A stretch of DNA of 43,010 bases, taken from positions 1 to 43,010 of the forward strand of contig CACYNH010000023.1 of NCBI GenBank assembly GCA_902775735.1. Reading direction: 5' to 3'. This stretch comes from an uncultured Erysipelotrichaceae bacterium (lineage in GTDB: Bacteria; Bacillota_I; Bacilli_A; Erysipelotrichales; Erysipelotrichaceae). Positions within the stretch are counted from its first letter, which is position 1; the number at the start of each line of letters is the position of its first letter. A program made the translations under genes and the position numbers. A model generated the notes under the pieces. The model searched no databases, was not told the origin of the DNA, and saw only the letters and a list, made by a program, of their open reading frames with translations. Positions 16,417 through 25,089 of the stretch are shown piece after piece.

Positions 16417-18357
16417 ATGCGCTTCAACAACACATTTTCACCATGGAGAATCGGCTCCGTCGACATCAAGAACCGTCTGATTGTCCCGGCAATGGATTCC
16501 GGCGTCTTCGACCAGAAAGGCTTTGTTTACCAGCCCACACTCGATTACTACGGTGCCAGAGCCGCAGGCGGATTCGGCCTTGTCATCATTGAAATCACAG
16601 CGGTTGAGCCGACCGGTGTCGGCATGCCCTGCGAGCCGGCAGGCTGGACGGATGACTGCATCCCCGGCATGACAAAACTCGCTTCCACAATTCACGAACA
16701 GGGTGCCAAAACAATTGTCCAGCTGCACCATGCCGGACGTGAAACCGTCTCGTTAATGGCCGGAAAGGTTGTTGCCCCTTCTTCCGTACCGTGCCCGACA
16801 AACCGTGAAACACCGCATGAATTCACAACCCAGGAAGTCTATGACCTGATTCAGCACTATGTGGACGCTGCGGTAAGAATGCAGAAAGCGGGATTCGACG
16901 GCGTTGAAATCCACGCTTCCCACGGCTACATGGGCGGCCAGTTCCTCTCCCCGCGCTCCAACAAGCGTGTCGATGAATTCGGCGGCGGTGTCGAAGGCCG
17001 CGCCTACTTCATGAAGCTTGTCTGCGAAGGCATCAAGAAAGCCTGCGGCGAAGACTTCGCTGTCACTGCCCGTCTGTCTTCAAAAGAAAACAGAATCGGC
17101 GGTCTTGAAATGGAAGAGACCATTGTCTATGCGGCTATGCTGGAAGAATACGGCTATGACGCCCTGCACATTTCCGCCGGCACATACGAAACATGGGAAA
17201 CCATCGTTCCGCCGACCGCATGGCCTTCCGGATGGAACCTCGCCAGCGCAAAGCGAATCAAGGAAGCTGTCGATATCCCTGTCATCTCCGTCGGTCTGTT
17301 CCATGATCCGTGGACCATTGAAACGGCGATCCGCAGAGGCGATTGCGACGCGGTCTCCCTGGGCCGTCAGTCCATCGCCGATCCGGCGTTCCCGAACAAA
17401 GCCGTCGGCGGCGCTGTCGAAGACATTATCCCCTGCATCGGCTGCACCCAGAGATGCATGGAATTCAACTATCCTGAAAACCTGATGCCGGGCGACTGGG
17501 GTGTGGGCTGTATGTACAACCCGCAGTCCAGCCACAGGGCCGACAGAATGCTCACAAAGACAGACGCGCCCAAGAAGGTCGTCGTTGTCGGTGCCGGTCC
17601 GGCCGGCATGACCGCCGCATGGATGAGCGCTTACCGTGGGCATGAAGTCATCCTTCTGGAAAAGAATGACAAACTGCAGGCAGGCGGCCAGTTAAGAATC
17701 GGTGCCTATCCGCCTTTCAAGCAGCCGCTCACAAGAGAGATCCGGTACATGCTGCACATGTGCGAAAAGAACGGCGTTGACATCAGATGGAACACCGAAG
17801 CCACACCGGAAGTCATCAAGGAACTCGCACCCGATGTTCTGGTTGTCGCGACCGGCGCGAAGCCTTCCGTTCCGCCGATCAAGGGCTTAAAGGAAACCGG
17901 CGTGGTTCTTGCCAATGACGTTCTGCTCGGCAATCCTGTTCTGCAGAAGAGCTGCCTGATCATCGGCGGCGGCGAGGTCGGCGCGGAAACAGCTGAATAC
18001 GCAACCGACTACTGCACAAGAGTCGCGATTGTCGAGATGCTGCCGGAAATCGTTCCGACTCTCTATCTGACCGTCAGAAACGCGATGCTCAAGAGAATCA
18101 AGGAAGAAGAGATCGAAGTCTACACAAGCACAAAGGTTCTCGAATTCATCGAGGGCGGCGTCATTGCCGAAAAGGATGGCGAACAGCTTAAGCTTGACGG
18201 CTTCGACACAGTCATCCTGGCTCTTGGCTCCAAACCTTATGTGCCGTTTGAAACCGAAGGTCTGGCTGAAAAGGTCTGCGTCATCGGTGACGCCGACGCT
18301 GTCAAGGACGCCAAGTGGGCGATCTATGCCGGCTACCGCACAGCGATGGGAATCTGA
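16417..18357 (+). CDS. NADH:flavin oxidoreductase / 2,4-dienoyl-CoA reductase-type old yellow enzyme
   Basis: A 646-residue ene-reductase with the DCR layout: an N-terminal FMN-binding TIM barrel (about 1-340), a 4Fe-4S motif CIGCTQRC followed by G-V-G-C-M-Y-N-P (about 346-370), and a C-terminal FAD/NAD(P) domain with the G-A-G-P-A-G-M-T nucleotide fold near 395 and G-G-G-E-V-G-A-E near 520. Active-site segments HHAGRE, EIHASHGYMGGQFLSPRSNKR and SVGLF are present. Relatives reduce dienoyl-CoA, enoates, bile-acid (BaiCD/BaiH) and steroid or flavonoid double bonds in anaerobes. The substrate is not decidable here. A strong AGGAGG site precedes the start. It is monocistronic, divergent from DUF362. 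Confidence 0.93.
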   Translation: MRFNNTFSPWRIGSVDIKNRLIVPAMDSGVFDQKGFVYQPTLDYYGARAAGGFGLVIIEITAVEPTGVGMPCEPAGWTDDCIPGMTKLASTIHEQGAKTIVQLHHAGRETVSLMAGKVVAPSSVPCPTNRETPHEFTTQEVYDLIQHYVDAAVRMQKAGFDGVEIHASHGYMGGQFLSPRSNKRVDEFGGGVEGRAYFMKLVCEGIKKACGEDFAVTARLSSKENRIGGLEMEETIVYAAMLEEYGYDALHISAGTYETWETIVPPTAWPSGWNLASAKRIKEAVDIPVISVGLFHDPWTIETAIRRGDCDAVSLGRQSIADPAFPNKAVGGAVEDIIPCIGCTQRCMEFNYPENLMPGDWGVGCMYNPQSSHRADRMLTKTDAPKKVVVVGAGPAGMTAAWMSAYRGHEVILLEKNDKLQAGGQLRIGAYPPFKQPLTREIRYMLHMCEKNGVDIRWNTEATPEVIKELAPDVLVVATGAKPSVPPIKGLKETGVVLANDVLLGNPVLQKSCLIIGGGEVGAETAEYATDYCTRVAIVEMLPEIVPTLYLTVRNAMLKRIKEEEIEVYTSTKVLEFIEGGVIAEKDGEQLKLDGFDTVILALGSKPYVPFETEGLAEKVCVIGDADAVKDAKWAIYAGYRTAMGI

Positions 18358-18393
18358 TTTTCACTGAGTTTTAATCACACCATCTGATTCAGA

Positions 18394-18426
18394 AGCAGCT
18401 CCGGGACCCGGGGCTGTTTTTCTCGC
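18394..18426 (+). terminator. Terminator of old yellow enzyme gene
   Basis: CAGCTCCGGG and CCCGGGGCTG form a GC-rich hairpin followed by TTTTTC. Confidence 0.85.
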
Positions 18427-18457
18427 GGAACACAATAGAATTTTCATTTTCCAGCGG

Positions 18458-18486
18458 TTGAAATATGCCCGTATTGCGGGTATATC
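18458..18486 (+). promoter_or_regulatory. Promoter with embedded operator for the HigA-like gene
   Basis: TTGAAA (18,458-18,463) and TATATC (18,481-18,486) are spaced by 17 nt. The spacer is filled by a near-perfect inverted repeat, ATATGCCCG (18,463-18,471) and CGGGTATAT (18,477-18,485), ideally placed for auto-repression by the encoded DNA-binding protein. Confidence 0.6.
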
Positions 18487-18510
18487 GAAATCATCAGATG
18501 GAGGAAAAAA

Positions 18511-18813
18511 ATGTCCGGCAGAATCGAAACCCCAACGATCAGTGAAATTCTGTTTGAAGACTACATGAAGCCTATGGACATCTCCGCCTACCGGCTTGCC
18601 AGGGACATCCATGTGCCGGTTTCAAGAATCCAGGATCTTCTGCATAACCGCAGGAAGATGACCGCTGACACGTCACTGCGCCTGGCAAAATACTTCGGCG
18701 TATCGGAAGAATACTTCCTGAATCTTCAGACGGATATCGATCTCAGAAACGCGAAGGCGGAAATTGCCGCGGAGCTTGAGGCAATCACACCGCACGCAAA
18801 GAAAAACGGCTGA
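18511..18813 (+). CDS. higA: HigA-type XRE-family antitoxin, without a toxin partner
   Basis: A 100-residue HTH protein matching HigA: P-T-I-S-E-I-L-F-E-D-Y-M-K-P near the start, an XRE helix-turn-helix over about 30-70 (I-S-A-Y-R-L-A-R-D-I-H-V-P, then L-R-L-A-K-Y-F-G-V-S-E-E-Y-F), and a charged tail. HigA neutralises the HigB mRNA interferase and represses its own promoter. HigB normally lies directly upstream, but no coding remnant is visible between the previous gene and this start, and none follows. It is therefore an orphan, either a relic or a free-standing regulator. An AGGAGG-like site (GGAGGAAAAAA) precedes the ATG. Confidence 0.85.
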   Translation: MSGRIETPTISEILFEDYMKPMDISAYRLARDIHVPVSRIQDLLHNRRKMTADTSLRLAKYFGVSEEYFLNLQTDIDLRNAKAEIAAELEAITPHAKKNG

Positions 18814-18830
18814 TCCTGATGAATGTAGTG

Positions 18831-18873
18831 AAAGAGACAGAGCATTCAGACATGATTGTCTTTTGCCCTGTCT
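18831..18873 (+). terminator. Terminator after the HigA-like gene
   Basis: AGACAG and CTGTCT pair across a long loop and are followed by an eight-T run. The stem is short, so efficiency is uncertain. Confidence 0.5.
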
Positions 18874-18878
18874 TTTTT

Positions 18879-19757
18879 TTATTCGCTCAGTCCTTTTTCA
18901 AGAGTGTTCAGGAACACTTCAGCGGCGGCGGAGAAGATCTGGTATTTGCGCCAGATCAGATGCGAACGGGTGCGCAGCTGAGGCGCCAGCGGCCTGAAGA
19001 CAAGACCGCTTTTTTCACTGAGATCGACCAGATAATCAAAGGTCAGAAGATATCCGAAACCCTCCCTCACCAGCAAAGAAGCGTTATGGGAAAGGTCATA
19101 GTCGGCGGCGATGTGCAGACGGTGGGCAGCCGCGCCGAATAAATGAGCCAGATCCTGGTGCATGGCCTGTCTTGAAACGACCAGAGGCAGCGAAGCGATA
19201 TCCTCAAGCGTGACGCTTTCTTTTTCCGCCAGCGGATCCCCTGCTTTCATGACAAGACCCCACTCATCATCGATGGGCATGGTCAGCGCCTGATAGCGGT
19301 GCAGATCAGGTTCTTCGCAGATCAGCAGAAAATCCAGGAAACCGCTGTCCAGTTTTTCTTTAAGCATTTCCGTATCGCCGGCATACATGTGATAGACAAT
19401 GCCGGGATACCGGTCAGCCAGCTTCCGCATTGTCATGCCGAGAACACGCACCGCCTCCGCTTCCGCGGCGCCGATCCGCAGCTCACCCGAAATTGTCTGA
19501 TCTCTGTTTCTGAATTCACTCATCGTCTGGTCCGCCATCGCAAGAAGATCCTCCGCCCTTAAGCGCAGACGGATCCCGTCTTCAGTCAGACGAACCGCGT
19601 AATTGGTGCGGTGAAACAGTTTGACTCCGAGTTCTTCTTCCAGATCCTTCATCTGTTTGGAAAGAGTCGGCTGGGAAATATGCAGAGCATTGGCGGCCCG
19701 GGTGATGCTTTCATCACGGGCAACCTGGACGAAGTATCTGAGTACACGCAGTTCCAT
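18879..19757 (-). CDS. LysR-family transcriptional regulator
   Basis: A 292-residue LTTR. The winged HTH occupies about 1-60 (M-E-L-R-V-L-R-Y-F-V-Q-V-A-R-D-E-S-I-T-R-A-A, then HISQPTLSKQMKDLEEELG), and a periplasmic-binding-like effector domain covers about 90-292. It resembles regulators of the CynR/GltC-like group. It is divergent from the small gene at 19,849, with an inverted repeat between them, which makes that gene and perhaps the degraded sugar locus beyond it candidate targets. An AGAGAGGT site precedes the start. Effector unknown. Confidence 0.93.
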   Translation of the reverse strand: MELRVLRYFVQVARDESITRAANALHISQPTLSKQMKDLEEELGVKLFHRTNYAVRLTEDGIRLRLRAEDLLAMADQTMSEFRNRDQTISGELRIGAAEAEAVRVLGMTMRKLADRYPGIVYHMYAGDTEMLKEKLDSGFLDFLLICEEPDLHRYQALTMPIDDEWGLVMKAGDPLAEKESVTLEDIASLPLVVSRQAMHQDLAHLFGAAAHRLHIAADYDLSHNASLLVREGFGYLLTFDYLVDLSEKSGLVFRPLAPQLRTRSHLIWRKYQIFSAAAEVFLNTLEKGLSE

Positions 19758-19776
19758 TGGAATACCTCTCTGCAGT

Positions 19777-19793
19777 TATTCTATCAGAGAATA
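19777..19793. promoter_or_regulatory. Candidate LysR operator
   Basis: TATTCT and AGAATA arms separated by 5 nt lie 20 nt upstream of the LysR start. The symmetrical, AT-rich form fits an LTTR recognition site controlling the divergent pair. Confidence 0.4.
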
Positions 19794-19848
19794 TATAGAG
19801 ATAGCCAACAAGTATTTTATATATCTGTATTCCGCGGCTATATTGAAG

Positions 19849-20070
19849 ATGATGAAAGACACAATGATCATGACAGCGGTTGAAGAAACCGGCCTGCCGG
19901 CAGAAAACAGAGATGAAATCCTCACAAGCGTACAGCAGCGTGATTACGCAAAGGCGAAGAATCTCCTGCATGAGGGAAGGTCCTCCCTGCTGGCAGAGAT
20001 CCATCAGAAAGAAGATGAAATCAGGCATATCGACTGGCTCATCTACACACTCGGCAGAACAGAATCTTAA
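19849..20070 (+). CDS. Small helical protein of unknown function
   Basis: A 73-residue protein I cannot name. It is helical and rich in Glu, Lys, Leu and Ile, ending in a segment E-I-R-H-I-D-W-L-I-Y-T-L that looks like an amphipathic helix closing a bundle. The pattern R-x-x-L-L-x-x-I-H-x-x-x-x-x-I-x-x-I-D-x-L-I-Y-x-L is one I associate with short conserved Bacillota proteins, but no function is established to my knowledge. Two adjacent ATGs (19,849 and 19,852) are possible starts, and neither has a good ribosome site. It is divergent from the LysR gene. Confidence 0.5.
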   Translation: MMKDTMIMTAVEETGLPAENRDEILTSVQQRDYAKAKNLLHEGRSSLLAEIHQKEDEIRHIDWLIYTLGRTES

Positions 20071-20082
20071 CAGGAGGAGAAA

Positions 20083-20154
20083 AACACATGGAGTATTTCG
20101 TGCTTGGTCTCCGCTTCCACCGGCCAGATCGAAAAGAGATATGGCTTAATCTAT
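20083..20154 (+). pseudogene. 3'-terminal fragment of a second GH1 phospho-glucosidase
   Basis: This frame reads L-V-S-A-S-T-G-Q-I-E-K-R-Y-G-L-I-Y, which aligns with [18 protein letters not shown] near the C-terminus of the intact GH1 gene at 20,403. The DNA is also clearly similar but not identical, so it derives from a paralogue rather than a recent duplication. About 450 upstream residues are missing. A perfect ribosome binding site (AGGAGG) and ATG at 20,088 lie in a different frame and soon reach a stop, marking another fused remnant. Confidence 0.6.
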
Positions 20155-21875
<1,721 letters not shown>

Positions 21876-21883
21876 CCTTTCAA

Positions 21884-21930
21884 TGAATGAGCCGCGGCTT
21901 GTCAGCTGCGGCTCATTTTCATATTCTTTT
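21884..21930. terminator. Terminator of GH1 gene
   Basis: ATGAGCCGC and GCGGCTCAT arms form a long stem with a short loop, followed by a T-rich run. It may also serve the convergent DUF3237 gene. Confidence 0.8.
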
Positions 21931-22771
21931 AAATTTCCCGGATCTGAAAACGGGAATAGCGGTTGACGGGTCTCCCGAAATATCTGTTCTGCCCGGTTTC
22001 CGCGAAGATTTCGGCGTAGACGGTCAGCACCATGTTTTCGATGTTGCGGATCTTTCCGGAGATATAGCTGACAGCTGCCAGTTCGCCCTTTTCATTCAGC
22101 ATGAACAGCATCTGCGCGCTGCCTCTCAAATCATTGAGGACAGCCGTGATCAGCTCCGCGTCGGGCTGATCCACGGTGAAGGTTTTGTTGTCATAGGAGG
22201 AGAAGAAGATCAGCTTCGCGATCTTTTCTTCCGTGTAAAGCCTTCTGCCTTCCGCGATGAGTTTATCATCAACGATTTCCTTGTCCCTTAACTGTGTCAG
22301 GACAGGATCTTCCGGTTCCTGAATCTCCGGAACGGCTTCGCTTTCCTCCTTCGTTTCATCGAAGATCATGATATCGACGCCGGCTTCGGTGGAATGGCCT
22401 TCTGATCTGAAAACAGGCCGGGAAAGAATTTCATTCAGGAATTCTGAATCAGTGATGAACTTCGGGGTGGCGTCGAAGTAATCCTTCTTCACACCGTCTT
22501 TCGGGAAGTAACCGTTGTTTTCGACAAACAGACGGCAGTGCTTTCCTTCCCCGTCGGTCCCCTCAAAAATATACTTCGCGCACATATGTCGCATTCCGGA
22601 AGCGTCGGTCACCTGCACATCCGCGGCGCCGGGCATGACCCTTCCTTTGAAATACGGCGAGTCAACAGTGCCTCCGAACGGAATGAAAGTGACTTTTGCG
22701 GTTTCTGATTCCAGCTTTGTGATCTGCGATCTGTCGATCGTGATATGGAATGTCATGATTTTCGCGCTCAT
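21929..22771 (-). CDS. DUF3237-domain protein with an unknown C-terminal region
   Basis: A 280-residue protein. Residues about 5-150 resemble DUF3237, with the characteristic G-G-T-V-D-S-P-Y-F-K-G-R-V-M-P-G-A-A-D segment and the later F-E-G-T-D-G-E-G pattern of this beta-barrel fold. An acidic linker (about 150-168) leads to a C-terminal part of about 110 residues that I do not recognise. DUF3237 has no established function. It is the second gene after a LysR regulator on the same strand with a 36-nt gap, so it is probably co-transcribed with it. Start supported by AAGGAAAG. Confidence 0.75.
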   Translation of the reverse strand: MSAKIMTFHITIDRSQITKLESETAKVTFIPFGGTVDSPYFKGRVMPGAADVQVTDASGMRHMCAKYIFEGTDGEGKHCRLFVENNGYFPKDGVKKDYFDATPKFITDSEFLNEILSRPVFRSEGHSTEAGVDIMIFDETKEESEAVPEIQEPEDPVLTQLRDKEIVDDKLIAEGRRLYTEEKIAKLIFFSSYDNKTFTVDQPDAELITAVLNDLRGSAQMLFMLNEKGELAAVSYISGKIRNIENMVLTVYAEIFAETGQNRYFGRPVNRYSRFQIREI

Positions 22772-22807
22772 GATGGACTTTCCTTTCTCTTACAGATTAA
22801 TCATACC

Positions 22808-23698
22808 TCAGAATGATTCAGAAAAGCTCTTCTTCACTCTTTCGTAAAACAGACCGGCCGCCCTGTTCAGCGGACGGTATTCTTTGCGCACAAACACCAG
22901 CCGGCGGTTTACGGGCGGATCCAGCGGCACAAAAGTCAGAGCCGATGTTTCGTGATCGCTGATCAGGCCCTCCAGGGTCAGGATCGCCCCGACCTCATGT
23001 TCGGCAAGAATCGCCATGTTGAAAATCAGGTTGCCGGTGGCGGAGACATGCAGGTGTTCCATCGGGATGCCGAGCATTTCCCCGTACTGGCGGATGTTCA
23101 TGTTCGCTCTTGTCGTCAGGATCAGCGGCAGATCATACAGATCCGACGCGGAGACTGTCTGTTTCTTTGCCAGGGGATGATCTTTGCGGATCACGATTCC
23201 CATCCGGTCGCCGCCGGGCATGACCATCACCTCACAGCCTTCCGGTTCAAACGGCTCCACCACCGCCGCGAAATCGATTGTGCCGCGGTTTAGTTTTTCA
23301 TAGACGTCATCCATCGTGCCGCTGTAGAAATGGAAAACAACGTGAGGATATTCCTTCCGGAAATCCGCGATGATTTCAGCCAGGCCATGCAGGGAAAGGC
23401 TCTCCGCTGCGCCGATGTAAATGCCGCCATGGATATCCCCGCCGCCGGAGCTGATCTCCGATGATGTTCTGTCCGACAGCTCGACAATCTCCTGTGCTCT
23501 TGCGCGCAGGAACATCCCCTCCTCTGTAAGGGTCATCTTTCGGCCCGAGCGCACGAAAAGCTGCTTTCCGAGTTCCTTTTCCAGTTCTGAAATCTGGTAG
23601 GAAAGCGCGGGCTGGGAAATATGCAGGCTGTTTGCGGCGGCGGTCATATTCTCTTCCGCGGCCACAGCCAGGAAATATCTGAGTGTCCTGATATCCAT
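22808..23698 (-). CDS. LysR-family transcriptional regulator
   Basis: A 296-residue LTTR: HTH at about 1-60 (M-D-I-R-T-L-R-Y-F-L-A-V-A-A-E-E-N-M-T-A-A-A, then HISQPALSYQISELEKELG) and effector domain at about 90-296. It is divergent from the MFS carrier gene, the classic arrangement for an LTTR that activates a transport gene in response to the transported acid or a product. An inverted repeat in the intergenic region is a likely binding site. No strong Shine-Dalgarno site precedes the start. The same-strand DUF3237 gene follows. Confidence 0.93.
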   Translation of the reverse strand: MDIRTLRYFLAVAAEENMTAAANSLHISQPALSYQISELEKELGKQLFVRSGRKMTLTEEGMFLRARAQEIVELSDRTSSEISSGGGDIHGGIYIGAAESLSLHGLAEIIADFRKEYPHVVFHFYSGTMDDVYEKLNRGTIDFAAVVEPFEPEGCEVMVMPGGDRMGIVIRKDHPLAKKQTVSASDLYDLPLILTTRANMNIRQYGEMLGIPMEHLHVSATGNLIFNMAILAEHEVGAILTLEGLISDHETSALTFVPLDPPVNRRLVFVRKEYRPLNRAAGLFYERVKKSFSESF

Positions 23699-23734
23699 AA
23701 AATCTTTTTATCAATTCAAATATAACATAAGTAT

Positions 23735-23749
23735 TTCAAATCATTTGAA
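23735..23749. promoter_or_regulatory. Candidate LysR operator in the LysR-MFS intergenic region
   Basis: TTCAAA and TTTGAA form a perfect inverted repeat with a TCA centre. Another ATTCAAA half lies at about 23,714-23,720. The location between divergent regulator and transporter genes fits an LTTR site. Confidence 0.5.
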
Positions 23750-23796
23750 TTCTGCTCTATATTTTGGGTGTAAACAAAAGAAAGCAGGATGAACTT

Positions 23797-25026
23797 ATGA
23801 AAAAACAGGGAAACTTCATGTATGTACTCGCCGCTGTGTGCACCTGCCTGATGGCGTGCGGCGCGATGGGAATGGTCAACGCCTACGGCGTCTTCTATAA
23901 ACCGATGGCGGACGCCATGCAGGTCGGCCAGGGTTCGATCACCCTCCACATGTCAATCTCCAACCTGATCGTGGGACTGGGCACGCCGTTTGTGGCGAAG
24001 ATGATCTCCCGCAATGTGCGGATCAAGAATATCCTGATCGCCGGTGCCGTCCTGATCATGGTTTCCGGCTTCGGCATTGCCTTGGCGCCCAACACGCTTG
24101 TCATGAATATCGCGGCGGCGGTAAGAGGCGTCGGCTTCGCGGCAGTCTCAATGATGATCATCACCATGTTCATCGGCAACTGGTTCGTCCGCTACCGCGG
24201 CACTTTGACCGGCATCGCCTTAAGCTTCTCCGGCATCGGCTCCGCGATCGCTTCCCCGATTCTTTCAAAACTGATCGAAAGCTTCGGCTGGCAGAAAACA
24301 TATATCGGCTATGTCATCTTCATTGTCTTATGCATTATCCCTTCCCTTCTCTTTGTCCCGCTCAAGCCGCAGGACATCGGCTTAAGGCCTCTTGGCGAAG
24401 ATGACGCCCGGGAAGGCAGCGCCAAAGCGGCGCCTGCCAATCTGGATCTGCCTTACACCCCGAAATCTCCGCTGTTTGCGGCTCTGGTTGTTCTGGTCTT
24501 ATGCATCGTATTGTTAACAAGCCTTTCTCCCCATCTTTCTTCCCTTGCCCAGGCATATGGCTACGCTGCTTCGGCCGGCGCCGCCCTCTTATCCGCTTCA
24601 ATGATCGGCAATGTCGCTTCCAAGTTCCTGCTTGGCGCGCTGTCTGACAGGATCGGCGCTTTCCGCGGCGTCATCCTGATGCTCGCCACAACCGTTGCGG
24701 GTCTGGTTCTGATTCTTCTCAATCCGGGCGGAACGCTTCCGTTAATGGCCGGCGGCTTCCTGTACGGCACATGTTTCTCAATCGGCTCACTCGGCATTTC
24801 AATGATCACAAGAACCATCTATGGCGATCAGCAGTACGGTCAGGCGTATTCAGTCATCACATTAATGACAAGCGTGGCATCCGCCATCGGTCTGACCCTG
24901 ATCGGCTTCCTCTATGATATGACCGGCTCCTACGCGGTCTCGGTCACCGGCGGCATCGTTCTTGCGGCAGTGTCTCTTGCCTGCCTGCTGTTCATCCAGA
25001 ATCAGGCGAAAAGAAAAGCTGCCTGA
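23797..25026 (+). CDS. MFS carrier, OFA/monocarboxylate-transporter-like
   Basis: A 409-residue, twelve-helix major facilitator protein. The N-terminal helix followed by N-A-Y-G-V-F-Y-K-P-M-A-D-A-M and the R-Y-R-G-T-L-T-G-I-A segment in the central part of the first half resemble the oxalate/formate antiporter and MCT-like group, which move small carboxylates. The loop between the halves (about 195-225) is hydrophilic, as expected. I take the ATG at 23,797 with a GCAGGATG site rather than the frame from 23,764. Divergent from a LysR gene and terminated by a perfect palindrome. A carboxylate substrate is inference. Confidence 0.9.
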   Translation: MKKQGNFMYVLAAVCTCLMACGAMGMVNAYGVFYKPMADAMQVGQGSITLHMSISNLIVGLGTPFVAKMISRNVRIKNILIAGAVLIMVSGFGIALAPNTLVMNIAAAVRGVGFAAVSMMIITMFIGNWFVRYRGTLTGIALSFSGIGSAIASPILSKLIESFGWQKTYIGYVIFIVLCIIPSLLFVPLKPQDIGLRPLGEDDAREGSAKAAPANLDLPYTPKSPLFAALVVLVLCIVLLTSLSPHLSSLAQAYGYAASAGAALLSASMIGNVASKFLLGALSDRIGAFRGVILMLATTVAGLVLILLNPGGTLPLMAGGFLYGTCFSIGSLGISMITRTIYGDQQYGQAYSVITLMTSVASAIGLTLIGFLYDMTGSYAVSVTGGIVLAAVSLACLLFIQNQAKRKAA

Positions 25027-25048
25027 TCACAGTTCCCATATAACAACC

Positions 25049-25079
25049 AAGGGTACCGCGGCCGCGGTACCCTTTCATG
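25049..25079. terminator. Perfect-palindrome bidirectional terminator
   Basis: A 26-nt perfect palindrome without a loop, AAGGGTACCGCGG followed directly by its complement, spans 25,049-25,074 with a short T tract. It lies between the convergent MFS and IIB-ROK genes. Confidence 0.75.
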
Positions 25080-25089
25080 TTCTGCAGGA

